Source: an uncultured Lentisphaerota bacterium
GTDB taxonomy: Bacteria > Verrucomicrobiota > Kiritimatiellia > CAIQIC01
Direction of reading: 5' to 3'
NCBI GenBank assembly: GCA_903896925.1
Contig: CAITZM010000057.1
Span: 57,497 to 121,496 of the forward strand
DNA length: 64,000 nucleotides
A model generated the notes under the pieces. The model made no database searches. It worked only from the letters and a program-made list of their open reading frames with translations, and had not been told where the DNA came from. Shown in pieces: positions 42,429 to 49,989 of the stretch (position 1 is its first letter; each line of letters begins with the position of its first letter). Both the position numbers and the translations under genes were made by a program.

Positions 42429-43325
42429 GCTGGCCGCGCGGGAAGGTCGCGGCTTCTGGAAGACGCCCAGAAGCGAAGTGCCCCATGGAAATTTCCACCA
42501 CAAGCCCAGCGGCGTCTCGGCGGCGAACACCGCGGTGAGCAAGCCGTTCAGCGGCGCGGGCGGGATGCGGTGCGTGGCGGCGGTACACTGCTCGCGCTCT
42601 GCCGGCGTCATCCCCCCTGTGCCGCGGCGACCGGCGCGCGCCGCCAGCAGCAGCGGGCTGAGGAAGAACATGAAGTATAGCGCCTCGCGCAGCGCGAGGC
42701 CGGAGCCTGCGGCCAGCTCCTGCAAATCCCTTTTGGCATAGCGTCGCTGATGCCTCGCCCGCTCGTCGTTGGCGGTCCAGAAAAAACTGAGCGCCGGCAC
42801 GGTCAGCAGCAGCAGGCCACCGGGAGCCAGGCTGTCGTGGATCTGCCGCAGGATCGCTTGCTGATCGCTGACGTGTTCGAGCACATCCAGCAGGAAGATG
42901 ATGTCCCAGCGTTTCTGCCAGCCGAGGTCGCGCAGATCCACTTGATAGCGGGGGCAGGCCGGCCCGGTGACCGCGGCGGCCATGGAGAGCGCGCGCGGCG
43001 AGGAATCGGCCAAAGCCAGTTCGTGGAAGCCCGGGTGCAAGTGCGTGGACACATAATGGATCCAGCCGCCGCAACCTCCGCCGAGGTCGAGCGCGCGCAG
43101 CTCGGCGGGTGTGCGCCCTGGCCTGGCGAGCTGCCGTCGCAACGCCGCGAGCAAAAAGCGATGCCGGCCGCGATACCAGAAATGCTCCCCTTGCATGCGT
43201 TGCAGCACGGGGAAGTGTTGCTCGGCGTAGTCCTCCGGTCGGTGCGTCACGCCGGGCCGGCGGACAAAAACACCGTCCCGAAGGGTAAACAACTCGGCGT
43301 CCTGGCTCGTTGTGCTGGCATCCAT
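42405..43325 (-). CDS. SAM-dependent methyltransferase with C-terminal membrane segment
   Basis: 306 residues. The SAM core is LRALDLGGGCGGWIHYVSTHL, LALADSSPRALSMA, IIFLLDVLEHVSDQQAILRQIHDSLAPGGLLLLTVPALSFFWTANDERARHQRRYAKRDLQEL. The block after the core and the hydrophobic ALYFMFFLSPLLLAARAG fit methyltransferases found in polyprenol-sugar loci. ATG 43325 is chosen because it starts at a conserved-looking N-terminus; an ATG at 43385 would add 20 residues. It is convergent with wecE with a 24-base overlap, which may form a natural antisense end. Confidence 0.82.
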   Translation of the reverse strand: MDASTTSQDAELFTLRDGVFVRRPGVTHRPEDYAEQHFPVLQRMQGEHFWYRGRHRFLLAALRRQLARPGRTPAELRALDLGGGCGGWIHYVSTHLHPGFHELALADSSPRALSMAAAVTGPACPRYQVDLRDLGWQKRWDIIFLLDVLEHVSDQQAILRQIHDSLAPGGLLLLTVPALSFFWTANDERARHQRRYAKRDLQELAAGSGLALREALYFMFFLSPLLLAARAGRRGTGGMTPAEREQCTAATHRIPPAPLNGLLTAVFAAETPLGLWWKFPWGTSLLGVFQKPRPSRAASSPALESQ

Positions 43326-43577
43326 GGTGGCATCACGCTCTGCGGACACGGCCGCAGCATAGTGCCGTAGGGCGGCGCGCACCATCCCAATCTGGCGGCC
43401 CCGCTGGCGGGCGGCTTTGATCGGGGGGGTGGGTGTCTGGCGCTGACCGGGATGGTCTGCTGTTTCGGGGCCGCTTCAAATCTGTGCCCATCGAGGGTGC
43501 GGGTGTCTGGGCGTTGCAGACCAGCGCGTAGTTGCACCTGAATCCCGTACTGGCCCGTGGCGTGCGCAAGTCCAGGG

Positions 43578-43606
43578 TTCAAAGGGTGCTCCGGCTGTGC
43601 TAGATT
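43578..43606 (+). promoter_or_regulatory. Promoter giving a near-leaderless PHP phosphatase transcript
   Basis: TTCAAA (43578-43583), 17-base spacer, TAGATT (43601-43606). The expected start near 43613 leaves only about six bases before ATG 43619, and no Shine-Dalgarno site is seen. The rest of 43326-43618 shows no gene. Confidence 0.5.
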
Positions 43607-43618
43607 CCCGCGCTTTTT

Positions 43619-44422
43619 ATGCCCATCCTCTGTGATTATCATTGGCACACGCCGTTGTGCCAGCATGCGACGGGGCCGCTGGAGGCCTACGTCGAGCGCG
43701 CGCTCGGTCTTGGCCTGCGCGAGGTCGGGTTTTCCGACCACAACCCGCTGCCGCGCGGTCTGGGCGCGAACGTGCGCATGACGGAGGCCGAACTGGACGG
43801 CTACGTGAACCGCGTGCTGGCCTTGCAGGCCCGGTATCGCGGACAGATCGATGTGCGGCTCGGCTTGGAGATGGATTACGTCGAGGGACTGGAACCCTAC
43901 CTGACGGCACAACTCGCCCGATATCCGTGGGACTACGTGATCGGTTCGGTGCATTATCTCGATGCCGGATGCGTGCAGAGCGCGTGGCCGAAAAAGTACA
44001 TCGGCACCGCGCCCGAGTTGTACGGTCCCTACCTGGGCCTCATCCGCCAGCTGGCGGCGAGCGGATTGTGCGACATCATCGGCCATTTTGATGTGCCCAA
44101 GCGTTCCGGCTGTCGGCCCACCGCCGCCGAAGCCGACGATATCACCCGCACCTTGCAGGCCATCGCCCAAGCCGGTACCTGTGTCGAAATCAATACGTCC
44201 GGCTATCGGCATCCGGAGTTGCCTCACCCGCAACCGTACCCGGCCCTGCCGCTGGTCGAACAGGCGCTTGCCTTGGGGATTCCGCTGGCGGTGAATTCCG
44301 ATGCGCACGCGCCGGAACAAGTGGGTTTGAGGTTCACCGAGGTGGACGCTTGGCTGCGGCGTCACGGCTGCCGTCAACTGGCGCGCTTCGCGCACCGGCA
44401 GCGGGATTATTACGCGCTCTGA
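43619..44422 (+). CDS. PHP-family histidinol-phosphatase-like enzyme
   Basis: 267 residues. The PHP metal-site motifs are in order: CDYHWHTPLCQHA (HxH), GFSDHNP, GLEMDYVEG (Glu), GSVHYLD (His), IIGHFDVPKR and VNSDAHAPEQVG (D-x-H). This is the HisK/HisJ class, which removes phosphate from histidinol phosphate; close paralogues act on other phosphates, and no his genes are nearby. Length is normal for the family. It is read from its own near-leaderless promoter and is followed by a separate MFS gene. Confidence 0.85.
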   Translation: MPILCDYHWHTPLCQHATGPLEAYVERALGLGLREVGFSDHNPLPRGLGANVRMTEAELDGYVNRVLALQARYRGQIDVRLGLEMDYVEGLEPYLTAQLARYPWDYVIGSVHYLDAGCVQSAWPKKYIGTAPELYGPYLGLIRQLAASGLCDIIGHFDVPKRSGCRPTAAEADDITRTLQAIAQAGTCVEINTSGYRHPELPHPQPYPALPLVEQALALGIPLAVNSDAHAPEQVGLRFTEVDAWLRRHGCRQLARFAHRQRDYYAL

Positions 44423-44447
44423 GCGCCCCCGGCTTGGTACTCGGCGC

Positions 44448-44475
44448 TTGACTCATTTCGGCGGCCCGTGACAAT
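44448..44475 (+). promoter_or_regulatory. Promoter of the MFS gene
   Basis: TTGACT (44448-44453), 16-base spacer, GACAAT (44470-44475). The start near 44482 leaves about 10 bases before ATG 44493. Confidence 0.6.
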
Positions 44476-44492
44476 GAACCCATGATTTTTCC

Positions 44493-45737
44493 ATGTCATC
44501 AAGCCGTCGAACCGCTGTGCCCCGGCCCGGTCGCGGAGTGGCGCGGAGCGTGACCGCGCCGCAGAAATTCCGGGCTGCCTGCTTCACCGTCGAGGGGTTG
44601 AACTCCTTCGCGGTGGTGATCTATTTCAGCTACCTCTACTTCTTCTTCCGCGACACATTCGGGTTCGATGACCGGCAGAACCTCGCCCTTGCCGCCCTGA
44701 TCGGCCTGACCTATGCCGCCTTCTCGTTGTGGGCGGGGCGCTTTGCGCAACGGTGCGGGTATTTCACCGCGCTGAAAATCGGCTTTGGCATCATGGTGGC
44801 CGGCCTGCTGCTCGGCTCGCAACTCGGTTCCGTGGCCGGCCAGATTGTCGCCGCCTGCATCGTGAACATCGGGATGTGCTTCACCTGGCCGGTGCTGGAG
44901 GCGCTCGTCAGCGAAGGTGACACGCCGGCCGATATCCCGCACGTCATCGGGATCTACAACATCACCTGGGCCGGCACGAACACCCTGGCGTTCTGCATCG
45001 GCGGCATGCTGATCGAAAAGCTCGGTTACCGCAGCATGTTCTACGTGCCGCTGGCGGTCATGGTCGTGCAGTTCGCGCTGGTTTTCTGGCTGGAGAAGAT
45101 TCATCCGCCCGGCCGGGCGGCGGATGGGGGGCGGCCTGCCTTGACGGCCGGGCCGGACCAACCTGCGCCGGCGCGCGCCAAACTGTTTCAACGCCTGGCC
45201 TGGTTGGCGAATCCGTTTGCCTACATCGCCATCAACACCCTCGTGGCCGTGTTGCCGGGCATCGCCAGGAAATTCGAACTGTCCACGATGGGCGCCGGCT
45301 TTGCGTGTTCGCTCTGGTCCTTCGCGCGTTTTTTCACCTTCATCGCGCTCTGGCAATGGACCGGCTGGCATTACCGGTTCCGCTGGCTGGTGACGGCCTT
45401 TGCCCTGCTGGTGGTTTCCTTCGCGGCGATCCTGATCGTACCGCAACTGGCCACCGTGCTGGTCGCGCAGCTTTTCTTTGGCGCGGCGGTCGGCCTGATC
45501 TATTATTCGTCGCTGTATTACGCGATGAATGCGAGCGACGCCAAAAGCGAACACGGGGGCATTCACGAGGCCGCCATCGGCGTTGGCAACTGCCTGGGTC
45601 CGGCCGTCGGTGCGGCCGCGCTGTGGCTGGCGCCCCAGAGCGCGAGCATCGGTGCGTGGGCGGTTTCGGGTCTGCTCGCCGTCGGACTGGGCGGCCTGGT
45701 GTGGTTGCGGCTGCACCCGGCGAAGGGTCAACGTTAA
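44493..45737 (+). CDS. MFS transporter of unknown substrate
   Basis: 414 residues, about twelve helices. A basic N-terminal tail of 24 residues precedes helix 1 (GLNSFAVVIYFSYLYFFF). The MFS loop 2-3 motif is reduced to GRFAQRCGYFTALKIGFG. A charged central loop (about 200-230, KIHPPGRAADGGRP...) separates the halves. Nothing in the sequence names the cargo. It has its own promoter, and the spacer after it holds a REP-like pair (45766-45840). Confidence 0.78.
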   Translation: MSSSRRTAVPRPGRGVARSVTAPQKFRAACFTVEGLNSFAVVIYFSYLYFFFRDTFGFDDRQNLALAALIGLTYAAFSLWAGRFAQRCGYFTALKIGFGIMVAGLLLGSQLGSVAGQIVAACIVNIGMCFTWPVLEALVSEGDTPADIPHVIGIYNITWAGTNTLAFCIGGMLIEKLGYRSMFYVPLAVMVVQFALVFWLEKIHPPGRAADGGRPALTAGPDQPAPARAKLFQRLAWLANPFAYIAINTLVAVLPGIARKFELSTMGAGFACSLWSFARFFTFIALWQWTGWHYRFRWLVTAFALLVVSFAAILIVPQLATVLVAQLFFGAAVGLIYYSSLYYAMNASDAKSEHGGIHEAAIGVGNCLGPAVGAAALWLAPQSASIGAWAVSGLLAVGLGGLVWLRLHPAKGQR

Positions 45738-45765
45738 CCGCCGCGCCTACGGCGCTGGCTCGCCG

Positions 45766-45840
45766 GGTAGGGGCGCAGCTTGCTGCGCCCAGCGTGCGTC
45801 GCACGCGAAATGAACGGGTAGCGATGAGCGGCGCCTCTAC
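45766..45840. repeat. REP-like inverted pair, family C copy 2
   Basis: GTAGGGGCGCAGCTTGCTGC opens the element, and GGCGCCTCTAC closes it in inverted orientation; AGCGTGCGTCGCACGC lies between. The heads face outward. This and the DUF559 remnant fill most of the 452-base gene-free stretch 45738-46189. Confidence 0.7.
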
Positions 45841-45885
45841 ACTCGGTTTTTATTTGAAGATCTCGGCGCAGAACTGCTGCATGGC

Positions 45886-46060
45886 TCACACAACCCCGGT
45901 TCTCTGCTGATGCGCCAGCACGCGCAGGATGGCGTCGAGGATCTGGTCGACATCCTCGGTGAGGAACCGCAGCACGAAATAGCCATGCTCCTGGAGCAGC
46001 GTGTCTTTGCGCCGGTCCCGGCGATGGGTGCCCCCGTCAGCCAGATGTTGCGGGTCGTTG
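45886..46060 (-). pseudogene. Remnant of a DUF559-type endonuclease gene
   Basis: The minus-strand reading HRRDRRKDTLLQEHGYFVLRF followed by LTEDVDQILDAILRVLAH matches the C-terminal half of DUF559/Vsr-like nuclease domains (basic helix, GY-x-VLRF strand, closing helix). A stop follows at 45886. Upstream only PANDPQHLADGG is plausible before the frame becomes unrelated, so the N-terminal half with its catalytic acidic residue is missing. Confidence 0.6.
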
Positions 46061-46150
46061 GCCGGTAGTCGATGGGGCGGAGACGGCTGTGGGTGGGCCT
46101 CGCTTCTTTCTGGAATGGGCCGGTGAACCGTCCGCACCGCATCCGCGCTC

Positions 46151-46178
46151 TTGACTGGCAGAGTGAAAAGGGTAGTTT
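46151..46178 (+). promoter_or_regulatory. Promoter of the tonB gene
   Basis: TTGACT (46151-46156), 16-base spacer, TAGTTT (46173-46178). The predicted start near 46185 lies just before GTG 46190. Confidence 0.6.
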
Positions 46179-46189
46179 GCCGGCCGGCT

Positions 46190-47005
46190 GTGAAACGTAA
46201 GCCATCCAAACCGCAGCGGATGTTGTGGGCGCGACCTGCGCCGGGCGCAGCGCGTCCGCCGGTCGCGGGCACCCGGCCCGCGTGGCGCGGGCTCGGCCTC
46301 TCGCTGCTGCTGCACGGCGCGGTGCTCGGCGTGGTGGTCGCGTGGACGCCGCAGGTGATCGAGGTCGTGCGCACCTACGAGGTCAACCTGGTCACCGCGC
46401 AACCGGTCGTGCGCCTCGCGCCGGAACCGCCGCCGCCCGTCCCTCAACAGGTCGAGCCGCCGCCCAAGCCGCCGGAGCCGAAGAAGGCCCTTCCGCCGCC
46501 CCCGCCCAAACCCGAACCGATCCTCGTCGCCGCGGTGGCAAAACCCGCGCCTGCGCCGATGCCGCACATCCCGACCATCGCGTCCGTGGTCCCCTCGCCG
46601 CTGCGCATCGCGGTATCGAGCGCGCCCGCCGCGGCGCCCGTCGCCGTCGAAACCGCGGTAACCAATGCCGCGCCGGCGGTCGTCGCGAGCCATGGCAGCG
46701 AAGAGGTCAGCGATCCGGCCTACCTTAACACGGTCCGCACCGCGGTGAAGCGGCACCTGCGTTATCCCGAGCTGGCGCTGCGCCGCGGGATCGAGGGACG
46801 CGTGGTGCTGCGCCTGACGCTCGATGCCGCGGGCCGGTTGCTCGATTCCGGCGCGGGCACGCCCGAGGGCGATACCGCGCTGCTGGGCGCCGCGCTGGCC
46901 GCCGTCAAGCGGGCCGCGCCGTTCCCGCCGTGGCAGGGCGTGCACGAGCCCGGCGCCACGCTCAACCTGACCTTGCCGATCCGCTTCAAGCTCGAGGAAC
47001 GCTGA
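46190..47005 (+). CDS. tonB: Energy transducer TonB
   Basis: 271 residues from GTG 46190. A basic N-terminus precedes one membrane helix (GLGLSLLLHGAVLGVVVAW, with the His of TonB helices). A Pro-rich spacer (PEPPPPVPQQVEPPPKPPEPKK...) follows, and then a TonB C-terminal domain (YLNTVRTAVKRHLRYPELALRRGIEGRVVLRLTLDAAGRL, with the YP...G-x-V-x-L pattern). It would link proton-motive force to outer-membrane receptors such as the one at 19145. The promoter at 46151 overlaps TTG/GTG codons further upstream, so these cannot be starts on that transcript; ATG 46220 is another possibility. ExbB and ExbD are not in the window. Confidence 0.88.
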   Translation: MKRKPSKPQRMLWARPAPGAARPPVAGTRPAWRGLGLSLLLHGAVLGVVVAWTPQVIEVVRTYEVNLVTAQPVVRLAPEPPPPVPQQVEPPPKPPEPKKALPPPPPKPEPILVAAVAKPAPAPMPHIPTIASVVPSPLRIAVSSAPAAAPVAVETAVTNAAPAVVASHGSEEVSDPAYLNTVRTAVKRHLRYPELALRRGIEGRVVLRLTLDAAGRLLDSGAGTPEGDTALLGAALAAVKRAAPFPPWQGVHEPGATLNLTLPIRFKLEER

Positions 47006-47153
47006 GCGCGGCAAAAGTCGCGCAGAACGGTTAGGTGCGAAACGACCCCGGCCGGCTTGTCCGGCAGGTGAAGTAGTTCTCTGGCTAGACGAACCAGCCG
47101 TAGAACTTCCGCTCCGGCGGGGCAAGCCCGCCGGGGGCGATGAGGACTTTTAT

Positions 47154-47211
47154 CGGAGTTTTCAAGGTTTGGAAAAGGCTTGTGCACCTTTTCCAAACCT
47201 TGGAAACTCCG
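47154..47211. repeat. Near-perfect hairpin of repeat family D
   Basis: CGGAGTTTTCAAGGTTTGG... at 47154-47178 pairs with 47187-47211 over about 25 bases around CTTGTGCA, with a single mismatch. It sits 21 bases before ATG 47232. It could work as a terminator for tonB or shield the ribosome site of the next gene. Confidence 0.75.
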
Positions 47212-47231
47212 ACCAACCAAAGGCGATAACG

Positions 47232-47930
47232 ATGAAGATCTCACCGGTTTTATGGGCGGCGTTGCTGGTCCTCGGGACCGGCGGCGCGGGCGCGAAGGAA
47301 GCGCCGGCGGCGAAGGCGCCGGAAAAAGCCGGCGCGGCGGTCGTGACCAACGCGGCGCCCGCCGCGACCAACGTATTCGTCGAGCTGTTCAATGGCCACT
47401 CGCTCGCCGGCTGGCAGGTCGTGCCGTTCGGCGGGGCGGGCGCGGTCAAGATCCTGTCCAACGGCGCGCTGGAAATCGGCGCGGGCGAGGTGCTGACCGG
47501 CCTGGTCTATACGAACAAGCCGGTGCGGATGAACTACGAGATCAACCTCGAGGCGCGGCGGACCTCCGGTTCGGATTTCTTCTGCGGGCTGACCTTCCCG
47601 GTGTTCACGAACAGCTGCACGCTGATCATCGGCGGCTGGGGCGGCAGCCTGACGGGCATCTCGAGCATCGACGACATGGACGCCTCCGAGAACTCGACCG
47701 GCGACACGCAGAAATTCGAACAGGACCGCTGGTATAAAATCTGTCTGCGCGTCACGCCCGAGAAGATCGAGGCGTTTTTGGACAACCAGCGCATCGTCAA
47801 CCTCGACATCGACGACCACCGGCTCGGCATGCGTTCCGGCGAAATCGAGGCGTGCATGCCGCTGGGCCTGGCCACCTATCAGACGCGCGCCGAGGTGCGG
47901 CGCATCCTGCTGCGGCGGCTGGCGGACTGA
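47232..47930 (+). CDS. DUF1080 (3-keto-disaccharide hydrolase-like) secreted protein
   Basis: 232 residues. Sec signal MKISPVLWAALLVLGTGGAGA, then an Ala/Pro-rich linker and the domain start VFVELFNGHSLAGWQVV, the classic opening of DUF1080. NYEINLEARRTSGSDFFCGLTFPV and FEQDRWYKICLRVTPEKIEAFLDNQRIVNLD complete the concanavalin-like sandwich. Some members hydrolyse 3-keto-glycosides; others may only bind sugars. ATG 47232 lies just after a family D hairpin. The next gene has its own promoter-like sequence. Confidence 0.85.
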   Translation: MKISPVLWAALLVLGTGGAGAKEAPAAKAPEKAGAAVVTNAAPAATNVFVELFNGHSLAGWQVVPFGGAGAVKILSNGALEIGAGEVLTGLVYTNKPVRMNYEINLEARRTSGSDFFCGLTFPVFTNSCTLIIGGWGGSLTGISSIDDMDASENSTGDTQKFEQDRWYKICLRVTPEKIEAFLDNQRIVNLDIDDHRLGMRSGEIEACMPLGLATYQTRAEVRRILLRRLAD

Positions 47931-47936
47931 GCGCGC

Positions 47937-47964
47937 TTGCTTCGATCACAGGTCGGGTTTATTG
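47937..47964 (+). promoter_or_regulatory. Candidate promoter of the Tat oxidoreductase-like gene
   Basis: TTGCTT, 16-base spacer, TTATTG; about 50 bases of leader to ATG 48019. Confidence 0.4.
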
Positions 47965-48018
47965 TCCGCGGCTGCGGTGAGCGGCGGGCAGGAACGGCAA
48001 TCTGGAAAGGGAACAGCC

Positions 48019-49014
48019 ATGACACAGGAAATCGGTCGGCGCGGGTTTCTGAAACGGTCGCTGGTGGCCGGCGGCGCGGCCCTGGCGTGGGGCAGCCACG
48101 AGGAAAAGGCGCTCGCTGCGGATATCACTCCCGCACCGGCGGCAGCCAGTGTTACCCCTCTGACCCTGCCGAAGGGCAAGATCAAGGACCTCGAAATCAG
48201 CCGCGTGATCTGCGGCGGCAACCTCATCGGCGGCTGGGCGCACAGCCGCGACCTGATCTACGTCTCGCCTCTGATCAAGGCCTATCACACCGACGACAAG
48301 GTCATCGAGACCTTCAAGCTCGCCGAGCAGCGCGGCATCAACACCGCGCTGACGAATCCGGCCTCGAACCGCGTCATCAACGCCTACCGCAAGGCCGGCG
48401 GCAAGATGCAGTGGATCAGCGACTGCGCGGCCGGCAACCTCAAGGACTCGATCAAGAACTCCGTGGACACCGGCGCGGACGCCGTCTACGTGCAGGGCGG
48501 CATCTGCGACAAGATGGTCAAGACCGGCCAGATGAAGGAACTCGAAAGCATCGTCAGCTTCATGAAGGATCTCGGCGCCCCCTGCGGGCTGGGCGCGCAC
48601 AGCCTCGAGACCGTGCGCCAGTGCGTGGCCGCCGGGTTCGAGCCGGACTTCTGGGTGAAGACGCTGCACAAAGACACCTACTGGTCGGCGACGCCCGAGA
48701 GCGGTCGCCACGCCTTCGACGAGATTGATGGCTCCAAGAAGGACCACAACCTCCATCACGACAACATGTGGTGCACCAACGCCAAGGAAACGATCGAGTA
48801 CATGGGCAAGCTGAACAAGCCGTGGATCGCGTTCAAGACCCTGGCGGCCGGTGCGATCCATCCGCGCGAAGCGTTCCAGTGGTGCTTCGAGAACGGCGCG
48901 GACTTCCTCTGCGTCGGCATGTTCGACTTCCAGATCGTCGAGAACACCGACATCGCCGCCAAGGCGCTGCAGGTGGTCACGGCGAAAGGCCGTCCCCGGC
49001 CCTGGATTGCGTAA
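48019..49014 (+). CDS. Tat-exported aldo/keto-reductase-like TIM-barrel protein
   Basis: 331 residues. GRRGFLKRS (6-14) is a strong Tat motif. The mature protein opens with LEISRVICGGNLIGGWAHSRDL, like aldo/keto reductases, and continues with alternating strands and helices (LAEQRGINTALTNPASNRVI, GADAVYVQGGICDKM, KPWIAFKTLAAGAIHPREAF, GADFLCVGMFDFQIVEN). The usual catalytic Tyr-Lys pair is not evident, so enzymatic activity is doubtful. GGAAAGGGAAC precedes ATG 48019. Similar exported proteins accompany sugar-degradation genes in PVC bacteria; the DUF1080 gene just upstream supports that. Confidence 0.8.
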   Translation: MTQEIGRRGFLKRSLVAGGAALAWGSHEEKALAADITPAPAAASVTPLTLPKGKIKDLEISRVICGGNLIGGWAHSRDLIYVSPLIKAYHTDDKVIETFKLAEQRGINTALTNPASNRVINAYRKAGGKMQWISDCAAGNLKDSIKNSVDTGADAVYVQGGICDKMVKTGQMKELESIVSFMKDLGAPCGLGAHSLETVRQCVAAGFEPDFWVKTLHKDTYWSATPESGRHAFDEIDGSKKDHNLHHDNMWCTNAKETIEYMGKLNKPWIAFKTLAAGAIHPREAFQWCFENGADFLCVGMFDFQIVENTDIAAKALQVVTAKGRPRPWIA

Positions 49015-49109
49015 GCCGCGATAAGGCTCAAAGTCCGCCGTGGTTTGTCTTGGCGGCGCTGTTCACCGGCTTGCCCGGTTGAGATCGTATTTCCGTCCGA
49101 CCAGCTGGG

Positions 49110-49131
49110 AGGGGCGGTGGCTCACCGCCCC
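49110..49131. repeat. GGGGCGGTGGCTCACCGCCCC palindrome
   Basis: A compact hairpin resembling the other GC-rich REP-like units, in the gene-free spacer 49015-49229 beyond the 3' end of the toxin gene. Confidence 0.5.
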
Positions 49132-49229
49132 AGCAGCGTCAACCAATCAACCTGCGTCAGCATCCGTATAACCAGCAGCGGCTGCGCGGGCGGGGCTTTC
49201 CCCGGCCTGCTGGCCTGAGAGGCCGCTCA

Positions 49230-49499
49230 TCATTCGAACAAATCGCTATGCGTACCGGTTCGCTCCAGCCGGAGAAACTCCGGAGTGTTCGTGTAAATGA
49301 GCAGCCAGTCCGGTTCGATGTGGCAATCCCACGCCGGCCGCCAATCGCCGGCCAGCGGATGATTTCGGTGCCGGGGTTCCAGCGGCTCATCCTGGTAGAG
49401 CTTGTCCACCATCGCTTTGAGCTTGCCCAAATCCTTGCCTCGTCGGCGCATGATTTTGACGTCACGCGCGAACTGGCCGGTCTGGAACAGCCGCTTCAC
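49230..49499 (-). CDS. yafQ-like: YafQ-family mRNA interferase toxin
   Basis: 89 residues. FARDVKIMRRRGKDLGKLKAMVDKL, HPLAGDWRPAWDCHIEPDWLLIY and LRLERTGTHSDLF follow E. coli YafQ closely, including the late His in GTH that serves in RNA cleavage. It would cut mRNA at the ribosome when free. The GTG start overlaps the antitoxin stop (GTGA), the usual coupling. No truncation is seen, so the pair appears intact. Confidence 0.9.
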   Translation of the reverse strand: MKRLFQTGQFARDVKIMRRRGKDLGKLKAMVDKLYQDEPLEPRHRNHPLAGDWRPAWDCHIEPDWLLIYTNTPEFLRLERTGTHSDLFE

Positions 49500-49756
49500 T
49501 TGTCCCAGTTGGCGAACAGTTCGTCAGGGGAAGAGAATTCTTCCACATCTTTACCGGCCCGGCTGGCTTGCAGGGTGGCACGGGTCGTGGCATTGGGCAG
49601 TTCCACTGAAAACGGCAAGCCCTTGCGCAGCGTGATCTGGCGGTAGAACATCCGGATGGCCTCCGTGGAACTCAACCCCATGCGGGCCAGAATATGCTCG
49701 GCAGCACGTTTGATGTCCGGCTCGATCCGGGCGTGGATGACAGCGCTTTTATGCAT
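49496..49756 (-). CDS. dinJ-like: RelB/DinJ-family antitoxin
   Basis: 86 residues. The N-terminal ribbon-helix-helix (VIHARIEPDIKRAAEHILARMGLSSTEAIRMFYRQI) binds DNA and forms dimers. The C-terminal part (LPFSVELPNATTRATLQASRAGKDVEEF) should wrap the toxin. ATG 49756. A palindrome upstream (49766-49783) lies where the complex would repress its own promoter. Confidence 0.9.
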   Translation of the reverse strand: MHKSAVIHARIEPDIKRAAEHILARMGLSSTEAIRMFYRQITLRKGLPFSVELPNATTRATLQASRAGKDVEEFSSPDELFANWDK

Positions 49757-49765
49757 GGCGAAAAC

Positions 49766-49791
49766 GTGTCACATATGCAACACATTGTCAA
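49766..49791 (-). promoter_or_regulatory. Toxin-antitoxin promoter and operator
   Basis: On the minus strand TTGACA (49786-49791) is a good -35 box; the -10 box is weak. GTGTTGCATATGTGACAC (18 bases, 14 symmetric) covers the spacer and is a likely operator for the ribbon-helix-helix antitoxin. Confidence 0.55.
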
Positions 49792-49989
49792 GTCCGTTGG
49801 GCTGCGCCAGCCCGCCGTTTTCAATGGGGTCCGCTGGCCGTATTTTATCGGGCGCCAGTGCCTATCCGCCTCCCCGGCACGCTGCCGCGGCCGGCCGTCG
49901 CTGTGCGCGGGTTGCTGAAAAAACTCGAAGTGCGCCGCGCTTTTTGCTTTCGTACGGCCGCCCGTGCTGGGCGGGTAAAGGACCACGCT

